Origin: Chrysemys picta bellii | Lineage: Eukaryota; Chordata; Testudines; Emydidae | Direction of reading: 5' to 3' | NCBI RefSeq assembly: GCF_011386835.1 | Contig: NC_088796.1 | Location: forward strand, 89,139,468-89,203,467 | DNA length: 64,000 bases | Shown here: positions 22,040 to 34,362 of the stretch, one piece after another | How positions within the stretch are numbered: the first letter of the stretch is position 1 | How the letters are laid out: every line of letters begins with the position of its first letter | Notes under the pieces: generated by a model | Told to the model about the DNA's origin: nothing | What the model saw: only the letters and a program-made list of their open reading frames with translations | The model's database searches: none | Made by a program: the position numbers and the translations under genes

Positions 22040-22830
22040 AGAAAGAACAGGAGTACTTGTGGCACCTTAGAGATTAACAAATTTATTAGAGCATAAGCTT
22101 TCGTGGGCTACAGCCCACTTCTTCGGATGCATATAGAGTGGAACATATATTGAGGAGATATATCTACACACATACAGAGAGCATGAACAGGTGGGAGTTG
22201 TCTTACCAACTCTGAGAGGCCCATTAAGTAAGAGAAAAAAACTTTTGAAGTGATAATCAAGATAGCCCAGTACAGACAGTTTGATAAGAAGTGTGAGAAT
22301 ACTTACAAGGGGAGATAGATTCAATGTTTGTAGTGGCTCAGCCATTCCCAGTCCTTATTCAATCCTGAGTTGATTGTATCTAGTTTGCATATCAATTCCA
22401 GCTCAGCAGTCTCTCGTTGGAGTCGGTTTTTGAAGTTTTTCTGTTGTAAGATAGCCACCCGCATTTTCTGTCATTGAATGGCCAAACAGGTTAAAGTGTT
22501 CTCCCACTGTTTTTTTAGTATTATGATTTCTGATGTCAGATTTGTGTCCATTAATTCTTTTGCGTAGAGACTGTCCGGTTTGGCCAATGTACATGGCAGA
22601 GGGGCATTGCTGGCACATGATGGCATATATCACATTGGTAGATGTGCAGGTACACCTGTTCATGCTCTCTGTTTGTGTATATATATCTCCTCCATATATG
22701 TTCCACTCTATATGCATCCGAAGAAGTGGGCTGTAGCCCACGAAAGCTTATGCTCTCATAAATTGGTTAGTCTCTAAGGTGCCACAAGTACTCCTGTTCT
22801 TTTTGCGGATACAAACTAACACGGCTCCTA
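22040..22830 (-). mobile_element. Penelope-like element, truncated, with inverted terminal repeats and 12-bp target duplication
   Basis: The 791-bp unit is flanked by CTTATGGTTCAA at 22028-22039 and 22831-22842. Its ends are inverted copies of about 100 bp (AAGAACAGGAGTACTTGTGG ... GAAAGCTTATGCTC ... CACTTCTTCGGATGCATA). Between them lies only the endonuclease end of the element. The reverse transcriptase that normally precedes GIY-YIG in this class is absent, so this copy could not mobilise itself. The inverted arrangement agrees with the pseudo-LTR organisation known for Penelope-like elements. Confidence 0.85.
22403..22741 (-). pseudogene. GIY-YIG endonuclease domain of a Penelope-like element
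   Basis: A 112-codon open frame on the minus strand. Residues of the GIY-YIG nuclease fold are visible in order: a Cys pair CTC, then VIYAIMCQQC (GIY-like strand with a second Cys pair), MYIGQTG (the YIG strand), LRKRINGHKSDI (catalytic Arg) and VGEHF (catalytic Glu). The Cys pairs before and inside the domain are typical of Penelope-like elements. The first 18 or so codons are translated from the terminal repeat, so the ATG is probably not native. The reverse transcriptase domain is missing, so I score it as a remnant although this domain itself is uninterrupted. Confidence 0.85.
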
Positions 22831-22842
22831 CTTATGGTTCAA

Positions 22843-25800
22843 CAAATTCTCCTGGTATGTAGTTGCTGCCATCTGGTGGCTAGTTTTATACACTAGATTT
22901 TTTTTCAAATGATACCTGACAAATGCTTTGATTTCTTTAACTATTTCATAATAGCAATTGATTTTATGAATACACATCTGTCACCATGGTATCAAATCTT
23001 GAGGATTTGTAGAGAACATGAGACATCACACTCTAAGTGAAGTAGTCACAAAGCCTGTGCATAATGTGATCTTATTGTGACATCCAGGTTCTTGCAATGC
23101 AAATGATGGAAAGACAATGTTGACTGTTGCTCCTTCTTGCGTACAAATGGTACCTATCACTGCTGCCATGTTGTCAGAATAAATTATTTCGTTTATTTCA
23201 CACAGGTGCATCTTTAGGAATAATTCCTTAATGTTGCACATTTCTGGCTCAGTGATAGTTTCCATGGCAAATGGGACTATCACAGTTCAAGCAACTGCAC
23301 CTGTATTTCTCCCTCATGGTCCAGCAAGGGCACCCACTCTAGGCCACACGTTCCTCAGCTATCACCTCTCTTGGGTGGAGACCTCCATCTCCTGACTGGA
23401 GTTTCCCCAGGCTGCAGTTCTCGGACTACAGTGTGGGTTCCCCAACAATTCAGACTGCCTCAGCAGGCCTGCTATGCTTTCTCCTTGGAAGCTATAAACA
23501 GCATAGGTATAAGTGATTGCCACCCTCACTTCTGTGCTGCTTCCAGAGCTGGGCTCTGAAGGCAGCAGCTGTGGACTTTCATGCAGCTGGAGAAGGCTGC
23601 TGGAGGTGGGTCTGATCTCCCCAGTGCTGCTGGGAGTGTCTCTAGCTGCTAGTCATGGCCAGTGGCAGATTAACGCATGGATTAACTATGCCCAGGGGCC
23701 TGGCCAATTTGAAAAATGGGTACCCTGAGCCCAGGCAGGACCTGTGGAGGGCGGAAGCCTGCGCAAGAGGCACCGAGTGGGGGTTCAGCAGCCCCAAGCC
23801 CAGGTAGGAACTGTGGGGGTGGCAGCCTCCAGTTTGGGTCCCTCTATCCAGGGCAGGAGCCGTGGGGGTGGGGAGGTCAACCCTGAGCCTGGGCACAAGC
23901 AGTAGCCCTGAGCCCAGGTGCCCGAGCCCTGGCAGGAGCCGTGGGGTGAAAGCCTGGAGCCCAACTCTGCAGTGCAGACATGAGTGTGTACCACCCTCAC
24001 ATCTGCATAGTCTGTGGATCTGATCCCCCCCTAACAGCTGTCCTTCCCTAGCCAGATGAACTAGCAGATTTTGGGGAGATCAGATTTTATGGCCATAAAA
24101 TGGGTAGGGCTCTGTTCACAGCAGCTGCTAGCTCAGAATGAGCCCACTTATGAATTGTTTATTCTTTCTTTTATATGGGTTGAGACTTTGATCTTGTCCT
24201 CCTGTAACAGGTGATCAGCAGACAAAGATCCTCTCCTCAGGGCACAGCTTCAAAACCCTGAGTTCTCAAGTAACTGGAGAGGGTAAATTGGTATACACCT
24301 CCCCCTTGAGATTTCCTGGGAAACTCTCCTAACTTTTTCTCCCTGTGACAAACTGATAAGGGCTAGCACGTGAGTCAGCACTCTAGTCACTATTAGTCTA
24401 ATTACCTTCCCCTGGAGAAGGACTAATTGGACAGAGGCATACCCCTTACCAGGCCAGATTGGGGCTGATGAGTCAATGAGTTAACAAGGAAGCTGTATAA
24501 AAGGGGGGGCAGAAAAACAAGAGGAGGTGAGCTTGACAAAGGAGGTCCTCTGAGTAAAGACACTTTACCCTGCCCCCTCTTCTTTTGGAGAAGGGGTTAG
24601 AAAGTTGAGATACAGTAAGTAAAGGTGTAGAGACAGTGCTATGTATTGGTGGAGGGAATAATACTCCACTCAACACAGAGGTGTTTACAAGCAAGAAAGT
24701 CTCAGTGAGGTCTGTATTTGTAGAAAAGGTGGGAGGACAGCATGCTGCCCTGTCATAGTCCCATAAGTTCATTCCTGTCTGGCATATTGTTTCAAATAGC
24801 CCTTTGATGCTCAACACTTCCCAGGGTTTACACTGGTCATGTCTCCCCACTATAGAAGTTACATACAATTCCACAATAATACATAAACTTTGCATTTGTA
24901 ATACAATGGACTCCAAAGCTATTTACATTTAATTCAATAAGATCTCCCAAAGATATTGCAGGACATTGTCAGATCCATCACAGGGACATCATTCTGTGCT
25001 ATAGTATTAGCAAATGAGAAGGAAAGCACTATTCTTGATAGACCAAATAGGACTTAGCTCCTCACTCAGGACTTTTTGCTTATGTTTGACTTCTTGGAAC
25101 ACTCCAAGAGTCAACGCGGTCTCGAGCTAGCTCTCCTCAGGAATTTGTAACTGCTGCTGTAAATGAGATCAGAAATAAACCTCAAGGTTTAAATGTAGTA
25201 GGCATTTGTAGATCTACTGGAGCTTCTGCAATAGAATCAAAGTTGCAGAAGTGGCTTACTAAATATAATTCAGAAATGAGAATTCTCATAGCGAACTACT
25301 TGCATGGGAACAGAGAGCTGCAGAGAATGATAGAAAAACGGAGTGTTGGGAATTTATTTTATGTAGAGATCCCTGTAAACAGTGTTTCCAGGCTACTAGT
25401 GACATGAATGATAAATAGAACCTGTCAGCGCAGGCACTTAGCCAGCATTGGCCTGACATTGATCTCAGCAGCAGTCTCAATACAACTGCAGGAGATTAGC
25501 TAGCAGCTGTGCGGATATGCATTGCTTTACCTTTGAACTATTCAACTGCAGGGCTGCCTCTCTTTTTATTACCCCCTATTGTTAAATGAGAAAGCAATTC
25601 AATATTCACACACAGGCATCAATCCCATAAAACACTGGGTTGCAGTCACAAAGATGAACATATCAATGCACAAAATACATACCATACAATACAGACAGAT
25701 AGTAAATTCCAACACAGGTACTTTTTGTAGGCAGGCCGATGCTTTCGCATTCATGGGCAGACTGCTTTAACAAACAGTCATCCTACCAATTGGAAGGTCA

Positions 25801-26342
25801 TCTTGCACTTCCAGAATTGCGGCACACAATATACATAATAAGGAGGGCTCTAGGTGAGGTAGACTATACAAGGAGGTATGGCTCAATGTGCACATCCTAA
25901 TGACAGTGCACTATGCTAAGATGCATCAAAATAGGCTACCACTGCCAGATGAATTACATAGACACTGAAAAGATCAACCATTACCCAATGTGTTGTCTGC
26001 ACTGAAGGCAGTGATGAACTGATTCCTATATCTGTTATTAGTTTCCATTAAACAGCTGTCCAGAGTGCTGAGCAATTCATGCCAGAACAGAAGATGGTAA
26101 GTAACCTTCTTTGAAAGAGAACTATGTGCAATCACCTAGAGCCTGCCCTTCTCTACTGGATTGTGGCCCCATGCCACTGTCTTTCAATGTAAGGAAAGTA
26201 AGGGTCAAGAAGACTGTAGATGCATAGATACAAGGATTGGATTGGATACAAGGATTATAACCTTTACCCCACCTTGTGTACTCAGATAGGGCCAAAAATG
26301 TACTTTGTCCCTAATAATAATTTAAGCCTTACAAATGTCTCA
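22843..26342. other. Gene-free stretch with LTR-like debris
   Basis: No gene seen. 23280-23560 and 24340-24990 have the look of LTR fragments: C/T-rich U3-like text, and a TATA-like TGTATAAAAGG at 24495. No ends or target duplications can be fixed. 23650-24000 is a GC-rich tandem-like patch (AGCCCAGG...GGAGCCGTGGGG) with a repeat unit of about 60-70 bp, perhaps the inside of a DNA transposon. 25000-26340 is anonymous. Confidence 0.4.
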
Positions 26343-27055
26343 GACTCATAGACTCATAGACTTTAAGGTCAGAAGGGACCATTATGATCATCTGGTCTGA
26401 CCCCCTGCATGCTGCAGGCCATAAAACCGTCCCTACCCCTTCCCTGGACTCTGCTGCTGAAGTCCCCAATCCTGTTATTAGTGACTTCAATCGGCAGAGA
26501 CCCTCCTGCTAGAGATCCCTGCCCCATGCTGCGGAGGAAGGCGAAAAACCTCCAGAGGCTCAGCCAATCTGCCCTGGAGGAAAATTCCTTCCCGACCCCA
26601 AATATGGCGATCAGTAAGACCCCGAGCATATAGGCAAGAGTCTCCATCCTGACCCCTGTTAGCCATTATACTATTTACCTACCATTGCTTGGTTTTCCTT
26701 GACTACTATGTTTTACCATTAAACCATTCCCTCCATAAACTTATCTAACTTAATCTTAAAACCAGACAGGTCCCTCGCCCCCACCGTTTCCCTCGGAAGG
26801 CCGTTCCAATATTTCACTCCTCTGACGGTCAGAAACCTTCGTCTAATTTCAAGCCTAAACTTCCCCACGGCCAGTTTATATCCATTTGTTCTTGTATCCA
26901 CGTTAGTACTAAGCTGGAATAATTCTTCTCCCTCCCTTGTATTAATCCCTCTAATATATTTAAAGATAGCAATCATATCCCCTCTCAGCCTTCGCTTTGT
27001 CAGACTAAACAACCCAAGCTCCTCTAGTCTCCTTTCATACGTGTGAGGTAGGAAA
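26343..27055 (-). mobile_element. CR1 LINE 3' end
   Basis: The 3' tail is at 26345 ((ACTCATAG)n as seen on the + strand). The minus-strand frame (26719-27055 part) shows [31 protein letters not shown] and LEIRRRFLTVRGVKYWNGLP, the canonical C-terminus of CR1 ORF2. It is 5'-truncated. It is the least decayed CR1 C-terminus in the window along with 61773-62159. Confidence 0.9.
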
Positions 27056-28097
27056 GCATTATTATCCCCAAATGACAGAGACACAGAGAGGGTGATTTGC
27101 ATTACTGTATACAGAAGACCATAGAAGAGCCAGGAATAGACCACGTATTTCCTTAATTGGTGCCCCACAGTAAAAAAGTTGCTGTCAAAAGTGTGGTGTG
27201 AAGGACTGAAAAATATACCAAATAGATCAGTTTCAAAAAGTGGCAGTAGTAGTTCATATATTAGGAAAAATACAAACACACAGGGACACACATTTGTACA
27301 CATGTCAAACAACTGTGCGTGCAAACAGGTACAATTACCTGCTGTGTGTGCATAAAAGAAGGTGCCACAAGTAGGTACATCTTTTTTTAATTTCAATTTA
27401 TAATTAGGCCTCAACTTCATGAAAATGTGACCCTTAGTATAACATTGTAATATGTATGCAAAATGGGTTCTGCGCTCCCCTTACTGGCGGATCCATTCAG
27501 AGGATAAAACCTGCTACTTGTACCAGATAATGGAGATACTCCTTTTCTATCAAGAGGTAGAGATCTGTGCTTTGGTGCCAAGGCACTGAGGTTCTGTCCC
27601 AGCTGATAGTCCCTGCTGGGGATTATTTCATTACACTAGCAAATTTAGAGAACAGTTGCGTTAACAATCTTTTAAGTTTGTGACTTTTTTTTAAACTTGG
27701 TAAAATAATTACCTGAAAATAAATCTCCTGCCACTGCAAACCCACAGGCTTGTAAGAGTCTGGATGAAACACTCAGACAATTTTTTTTTTAAATTGTAGT
27801 AAAAAAGTGTGACCTAATTTTAATTCCTACTTAAACACACAACGACTCCAACTTCCAATTAGAAACTGAATTCTAGTTCTAACATTACCCCTAGATATAA
27901 GTCCATTTTAATGAGTAAGTGAATTAAAATGCCCAACACACTGTGGAATTAAGCAATGAATAATACTGTTAACTCCTATGGCATTAAACTACAGTTAAAT
28001 TAATAACCAAATCCCAATTCCTACATTAGGCTAATTAGTTCATATAAGGGACAGCTTCTATCAAGGGTCTAATCCTCTGCCCACTGGAGTCAATGAT
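27056..28097. other. No gene seen
   Basis: AT-rich anonymous sequence; no repeats with definable ends. Confidence 0.5.
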
Positions 28098-28195
28098 TTG
28101 TAGATTCACAGATTTCAAGGCCAGAGGGGACCATTATATGATTATTTAGAATGACCTCCTGTATAACATAGACCAAAGAATTTCACCCAATGGCA
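28098..28195 (-). repeat. CR1 3'-end fragment
   Basis: AGATTCACAGATTTCAAGGC then GGGGACCATTATATGA and ATGACCTCCTGTATAACATA: the standard CR1 3' UTR text seen in reverse, much diverged. Confidence 0.7.
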
Positions 28196-28451
28196 AAATG
28201 ACAAAATTCCCATTAACATCAGAGGTACAGAATCAGGCCCTAAATGTGCATATAGGTCAGTCGGTAGCACTGATGGGCCCACATTACAAAAGAGGATTTA
28301 GGTTCATAGTCATGTTGGTGTGGTGAGGCGGGATGGGACATTTTCAAGTATGATCCTACAAGATGCTCAGTACTTCCTGGGAGGGGCTAAGTGCCCTCAG
28401 CTCTGGAGCCAGGTCCTTTGAGAGATGGCATTCCTTCAGATGAGCTTTTAG

Positions 28452-28991
28452 GGGTATGGAATGGCTGCCATGTGAGGAGAGATTAATAAGACTGGGACTT
28501 TTCAGCTTGAAAAAGAGTCGACTAAGGGGGGGGGATACGATTGAGGTCTATAAAATCATGACTGGTATGAAGAAAGTAAATAAGGAAGTGTTATTTATTC
28601 CTTCTCATAATACAAGAAATAGGGGTCACCAAATTAAATTAATAGGCAGCAGGTTTAAAACAAACAAAAAGAAGTATTTTTTCACACAACACAGTCAACC
28701 TGTGGAACTCCTTGCCAGAGAATGTTGTGAAGGCCAAGACTATAACAGGGTTCAAAAAAGAACTAGATAAGTTAATGGAAGATAGGTCCATCAATGACTG
28801 TTAGCCAGAATGGACAAGGATGATGTCCCTAGCCTCGGTTTGCCAGAAGCTGAGAATGTGTGATGGGATGGCTCACTTGGTGATACCTGTTCTGTTCATT
28901 CCCTCTGGGGCACCTTGCATTGGCCACTGTCCGAAGACAGGATACTGGGCTAGATGGACCTTTGGTAGGACCCAGTTTGTCCATTCTTATG
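28452..28991 (+). mobile_element. CR1 LINE 3' end, + strand
   Basis: The frame at 28456-28770 reads [30 protein letters not shown] and [13 protein letters not shown], the C-terminus of a CR1/L3 protein, followed by a typical 3' UTR ending GTTTGTCCATTCTTATG. The tail repeat (TTCTTATG) resumes at 30180-30195, showing that the LTR at 28992-30179 landed in it. Confidence 0.85.
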
Positions 28992-30179
28992 TGTGACGGG
29001 TTGGATCACAGAAACCCCCTTGGGAGCTGCCAACTGATGTGCCAAGACTACCTCTGCTCCTATTTTCCCTGCCAGCTCGGGACCTCAGCACCCTGTCTTG
29101 CTGAGCCAGACACGCCTGTCTGCTCCAACACAGACCCAGGGTCTGAATTACTTGCCCCAAAGATGCAGACTTGACTGAAAGCAGCTAACAAGTGTTCTTA
29201 TCTCTAACACTCAGATGCCCAACTCCCAATGTGGTCTAAAACCCAAATAAATCCATTTTACCCTGTATAAAGCTTATACAAGGTAAACTCAAAAATTGTT
29301 CGCCCTCTATAACACTGATAGAGAGATATGCACAGCTGTTTGCCCCCCCCACCCCAGGTATTAATACATACTCTGTGTTAATTAATAAGTAAAAAGTGAT
29401 TTTATTAAATACAGAAAGTAGGATTTAAGTGGTTCCAAGTAGTAACAGACAGAACAAAGTTAACTACCAAGCAAAATAAAATAGAACATGCACATTTATG
29501 TCTAATACAGTAAGAAACTGAATACAGATAAGATCCTCACCAGTTCCAGAATGCTTCCTTTTACAGACTAATCTCCTTTTAGTTTGGGTTCAGCAATCAC
29601 TCATACCCCTTGCAGTACTGTCCTTTGTTCCAGTTTCTTTCAGGTATCTTTGGGGGTGGAGAGGCTCTCTCTTTAGCCAGCTGAAGACAAAATGGATGGG
29701 TCTTCCCTGGGCTTAAATAGACTTTCTTTTGTGGGTGGAGACTCCCTTCTCTCTCCTATGCAAAGTCCAGCTACAAAATGGAGTTTTGGAGTCACCTGGG
29801 CAAGTCACATGTCCATGCATGACAGAGTTTCTTACCAGCCAAGCCACATTCCTGGGAAAGCCCAGATGTGGATTGGTATCTCCAAGTTCATTGTTGGCTT
29901 AAGTGTTTCTTGATTGGGCACTTACTGAGAATAGTCTTTTCTCAGGAAGCTAACCAACTGCTTCACTACAGCCTACTTAGAAGTATGCAGCCAATATTCA
30001 TAACTTCAAATACAAAAATGATACATTCATACAAATAGGATTAATAGATTCAGTAGATCATGACCTTTACAGAGATATGTTACTTGGCATATGTAGCATA
30101 AAACACATTATAGTTATGTTATATATATAATATATTCATAAGCATATTTCCATAAAGCCTTATGGGTGGCACCATCACA
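28992..30179 (-). mobile_element. Solo LTR inserted in the CR1 tail
   Basis: The segment begins TGTGACGGGTT and ends CCATCACA, and is flanked by the 5-bp duplication TTATG at 28987-28991 and 30180-30184. TG...CA ends with a 5-bp duplication are typical of LTR retroelements. A TTTATT on the + strand near 29400 would be AATAAA on the minus strand, suggesting minus orientation. At 1188 bp with no internal coding region, it is a solo LTR. The family was not determined. Confidence 0.75.
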
Positions 30180-30195
30180 TTATGTTCTTATGTTC

Positions 30196-30921
30196 AACTA
30201 AGATTACTCCTGCCCATTAATATTCTGTTGGTGGCTTTGCAGATATTTCAGATGCCAAGAATATAAAATTTAGGTTTTTAAGGTAAGTCAAATTTTGGCC
30301 TACAAACTTGATGACTGATGAACAAACATAATGTTGAAATCAAATGCTTCAGTACATTGTTTTAATATGGAATCTTTGCTTAATATGACTATATTTTCAT
30401 TATGGGCAAAAATATCCTTTTGGCACACATTTCAGAATCATTATCTAATGAAACCATCTTACCAAACAACTTCATTGAGGTTCATGAGATCCAGGGGGTT
30501 GAGAAGGGATATTCAAGGGTATTGTGGGAGATGGTGAGGGTGTGTGTGTGTTGTGAGAGGAAGAGAGAGAGAGGAGGGTGATGGTTGAAGGATAGGTATA
30601 GCACATTATAGACTTTACCAGTACACACACCTATGAAGATAAGCATATCAACAGCACCTCACAGGCACTGGTGTTGAAGGAGCTGTTAAATCTAAAAATC
30701 ATCATGGACACTTGGCCTCCCTGTCACAAAGAGCAGATATTCAACATTAAGATCAGGTCAGTTCCTGTGCCATTCCCAGGTTTAACAGCAAATTGACTGG
30801 GGTCAAGAAAATCTGCTGCATGTTCTCTATGATCTATAAAAGGAAGATTAGTGACTATGGATGCTAATTAATGAGATTCTTGATGTCAAGAATTGGTTCC
30901 TGGAGTAAAAGCCTCTTAAGA
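30196..30921. other. No gene seen; short GT/GA repeat
   Basis: Anonymous sequence. At 30538-30575 there is a GTGTGT then AGAGAG simple repeat. Confidence 0.5.
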
Positions 30922-31718
30922 CAGAGCTGAGCAAACTATGGCCCACGGGCCACATCCTGCCCACGGGACCGTCCTGCCCAGCCCCCAAGCTCCTGGCCCG
31001 GGAAGCTAGCCCCTAGCCCCTCCCCTGCTTTTCCCCCTTCCCCGCAGCCTCAGCTCACTTGTTCTGCTGCCGGCACAGTGCTCTGGGCGGCGGGGCTGTG
31101 AGCTCCTGTGGCAGCGCAGCTGCAGAGCTGGCCCTGACCCAGTCTCTGTGCTGCGCGGTGGTGGCAGCAGCGTGGCCCGGCTCCAACCGGGCAGCGTGGC
31201 TGTAACGCTGCCAGCCACCGGTGCTCCAGGCAGTGCAGTAAGGGGGCAGGGAGCAGGGGGCATGGAGCAGGGGGGTTTGGATAGATGGCAGGGGAGTTCG
31301 GGGTGGTGGTCAGGGGACGGGGGTGTGGATAGAGGTCGGGCGGTCATGGGGGAACAGGGGGTTGAATAGGGGGAGTCAGGAAAGAGGGAGGGTTGGATGG
31401 GGTGGCAGGGGGCAGTCAGGGGCAGGGGTTCTGGGAGCCATTGGGGACAGGGAGAAGGGGTGGTTGTATGGGGCAGGGGTCCCAAGGGGGCCGTCAGAAA
31501 TTAGAGGAGGGGTTGGATGGGGCGGCGGAGCTCCGGGGGCAGTCGGGGACAGGGAGTGGGATGTGTGGATGGGGCAGGGGTCCCGGGGGGGGCCATTAGA
31601 GAATGGGGGGGTAGGATGGGACAGGAGTCCCGGGGGACGACCCCCTCCCCTAAACGGCCCTTCATACAATTTACAAAACCCGATGCAGCCCTCAGGCCAA
31701 AACGTTTGCCTGCCCTTG
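30922..31718. mobile_element. hAT element with perfect 8-bp target duplication
   Basis: The element starts CAGAGCTGAGCAAAC and ends GTTTGCCTGCCCTTG, flanked by TCTTAAGA at 30914-30921 and 31719-31726. The interior from 31220 to 31640 is a G-rich array of loosely repeated units (GGGGGT..GGATGGGGC..GGGGCAGTC). Long open frames on both strands within it (to 159 codons) come from this composition and should not be taken as genes. Confidence 0.9.
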
Positions 31719-31726
31719 TCTTAAGA

Positions 31727-32159
31727 GATACTTAAATTCACTGGCTTAGCATCTCTATCTTGCCACAATGATGGCTAAACACATGCTTCAGTGAGGTCTC
31801 TTTCCGTCTGTTTCTGGGATTATGTTGAGCTATAGCCGTCTGTGCTGTCATTAGATCACCTCCATCTTGCTAGTTTTATGTGTAGGACCAGAGTTCTAAG
31901 AGGCTAATGGCTCAATACCTCTAGCATGATTATCTGATGTCCAAGCTCAGACATCTGGTAGGGTTACCGGCTTAGGACCTCAAGTTTGCTGAGTTGACAT
32001 ATATGTTAACCATAATTCTGATCACAACTAATTTATTGTATTTGATGATTATATGTTTGTGTTTTAGGCATGTGAATGCAGGCTGCCTTAGCTATTTCTA
32101 ACAATAATTACTTGAATTAGTGGACACTGTCTAATGTGACAAGTATCAAGCTGTCCAGA
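31727..32159. other. No gene seen
   Basis: Anonymous sequence between a hAT element and LTR-like DNA. Confidence 0.5.
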
Positions 32160-33212
32160 GTAGCTCATGAGCATGAGTGCCAACCTCAGGGCAGACTGTC
32201 AAGAACCAGGGCACAAACCCCAAACTGGTTGTGAGTTCTATACTTAGATTTCACCAACGAAGTAACAAGTGTGAACTCCTTGTGGTTAGGCTGCTATAGT
32301 GCTTGGAGTCACAGACAGTCTCCTTGGGTACTCCAGTTTATCTTGCCACCCAGGCAAACCTGCCTTTCTGATAGATGGTCCCTAACACCCAAAATCACAA
32401 CAATATTCAGGTTACTCCCAGTCCCAAAGGATCAGTCACTTATCCCAGGTCAATTGCACCTTAGATCTCACACCAAAGATGCTTGTAGCCAATCCTATAA
32501 TAAACTAACTAATGATTTATTAACTAAGAAAAAGAAATTAGAGTTACTTACAGTGTTAAAGCAGGTAAACATATACACACAAATGAATTAGCCTTAGGTT
32601 CCAAAAGGAATTAGAAATTGCTGCAATATGCAAGCTTTCTATGTCCTTTGGAGCTAACCCAAGCCAAGCAGTTTGGGGATCACTGCTTATGCTTACAAAT
32701 ACTGCCCTATCCATATTCCAAGCAGCATAGTGATCCTTCTGGTCGGGGATTTTTTTATTCCCTTTCTCCAGAGTTCACATTGTGATGGGATAAGTGTTTG
32801 CACCCATCTCCTCTTCATGGGTCTTGGGCAAGTAACAAAGTCTTTGTCCTTTGGTCTTTCACAATGGCTCATTTGGTTTCAAAGGCCCTTCTGGTGTGCA
32901 GGACCAGCCCTTTACATTATTTCATTCTTCTTTCCTGCTTGGTGAGTTACACAGTTACAGAAGTTTACAATGCAAACACTTAATGTAACTTTATATCATG
33001 GGATACGGATGTTATAAGTGAGATCAATACATGCCGCATCCTACGAGCATTTCATCCAGTCTAAGTACTAAACACATTCTTATAAAGGTAACATCTATTT
33101 TAACAATGCTCACACGTAGGTGAGCCAGGCTGGTTTCTGGCTATGCGTCTGTCAGTGTTCAGTGAGGCTTCGGGGCCTTGACTTGAGCTGGCATCTGATC
33201 TGCCAGCGTCAC
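32160..33212 (-). mobile_element. Probable LTR-like element, boundaries uncertain
   Basis: The right end CCAGCGTCACA reads TGTGACGCTGG on the minus strand, a plausible LTR start. GATTTATTAAC at 32514 reads AATAAA on the minus strand as a polyadenylation signal. The overall look matches the solo LTR at 28992-30179. I could not find a matching left end or target duplication, so this is tentative. Confidence 0.35.
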
Positions 33213-33682
33213 AACTAGTATTGACCTTTTTAAATCCTGACTCACATTAGGTGTCTGGGGTCAGGGAATGAAGATTCATTTCTTGCATGTCACATGTTAA
33301 ACCTATGATTGCCTTGATTTTTAGTGTTTGTGGGATTTACGCTTGAGCAACCTGAACGATATGCAAAACAAAGATTTTAATTGGGAGACGGAGTGATACA
33401 TTGTTATAAAAGTTAGAAATTGCTGACTGCAGGGAGGCATGAATCCTGCTTCCTGCCTTTTGTCTAACTTTTCTTTAGGTGATTTAATACCATCACTTTT
33501 CAGCTGTCTCTAGTGTAAGTAGCAGAGCCATGCATGAGAATTCTGCCTGTGCAGTGTCATTAAAAAACTGTCATATGATTTGTATATCTGTATCAACACA
33601 ACACATTTTACAGTAACTCCTCACTTAACGTAGTTATGTTCCTGAAAAATGCTACTTTACATGAAATGATGTTCGATTTAGT

Positions 33683-33766
33683 TGGTGTTGGTCCTGCTTT
33701 GAGCAGGGGGTTGAACTAGATGACCTCCTGAGGTCCCTTCCAACCCTCATATTCTATGATTCTATG
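33683..33766 (+). repeat. CR1 3' end, nested
   Basis: GTTGGTCCTGCTTTGAGCAG, GGGGGTTGAACTAGATGACC and the tail TTCTATGATTCTATG are the canonical 3' end of CR1 on the + strand. Severely 5'-truncated (about 85 bp). It separates ...GATTTAGTT from TTAAGATAATCC of the host element. Confidence 0.9.
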
Positions 33767-33861
33767 TTAAGATAATCCAATTTCCCCATAAAAATTAATG
33801 TAAATAGGTGATGGGGGTTAAGTTCCAGGGAAACTGTTTTTCACCAGACAAAAGACATTTT

Positions 33862-33912
33862 ATATATATATATATACACACACACATACAGAGAGAGAGA
33901 CACACACACAGA
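33862..33912. repeat. Compound microsatellite (TA)n(CA)n(GA)n
   Basis: ATATATATATATA, then CACACACACATACA, then GAGAGAGAGACACACACA. Simple repeat within the TA-flanked transposon. Confidence 0.9.
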
Positions 33913-34212
33913 GTATAAGTTTTAAACAAACAATTTAATACTGTACACAGCAATGATGATTGTGAAGCTTGGTTGAGATGGTACAATGCCTTGTACTAAA
34001 TGATGAACTAGTACTCGGCTGAGCCCTCAAGGGTTAACACATTGTTGTTAATGTAGCCTCAGACTCTACAAGGCAGCACGAATGGAGGGCGGAGACACAA
34101 TAGACACAGGGCAGTGGCTGCAAACATTCCCTGCGGAAACTGAACCAATGCTGATGAACCCACGCTATCGTACTGGAGTGCACCACTCCCTCCACTTTTC
34201 AAAGTGCTGGGG

Positions 34213-34291
34213 GGTGTGCATGTGTGTGTAAGACAGAGACACACACCGTGTATGTGTGAGAGAGAGAGAAAGCGAGAGAGACAGATGCACC

Positions 34292-34356
<65 letters not shown>

Positions 34357-34362
34357 AGAGAC
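34213..34362. repeat. Compound microsatellite (GT)n(GA)n
   Basis: Two blocks: GTGTGCATGTGTGTG with GAGAGAGAGAAAG, then a long (GT)n at about 34296-34333 followed by (GA)n to 34357. The minus-strand open frames here (SLSLSLSHTHTHT) are translations of the microsatellite. Confidence 0.95.

Noticed and set aside
28250..28290. tRNA-like box A words (GGTCAGTCGGTAGCACTGATGG) suggesting a tRNA-derived SINE
   Set aside because: No matching B box at the right spacing and no SINE body or tail; kept out as coincidence.
31006..31735. Long open frames on both strands (up to 159 codons), proline- or glycine-rich
   Set aside because: They lie within a hAT element with a perfect 8-bp target duplication and a G-rich repetitive interior; composition alone keeps the frames open.
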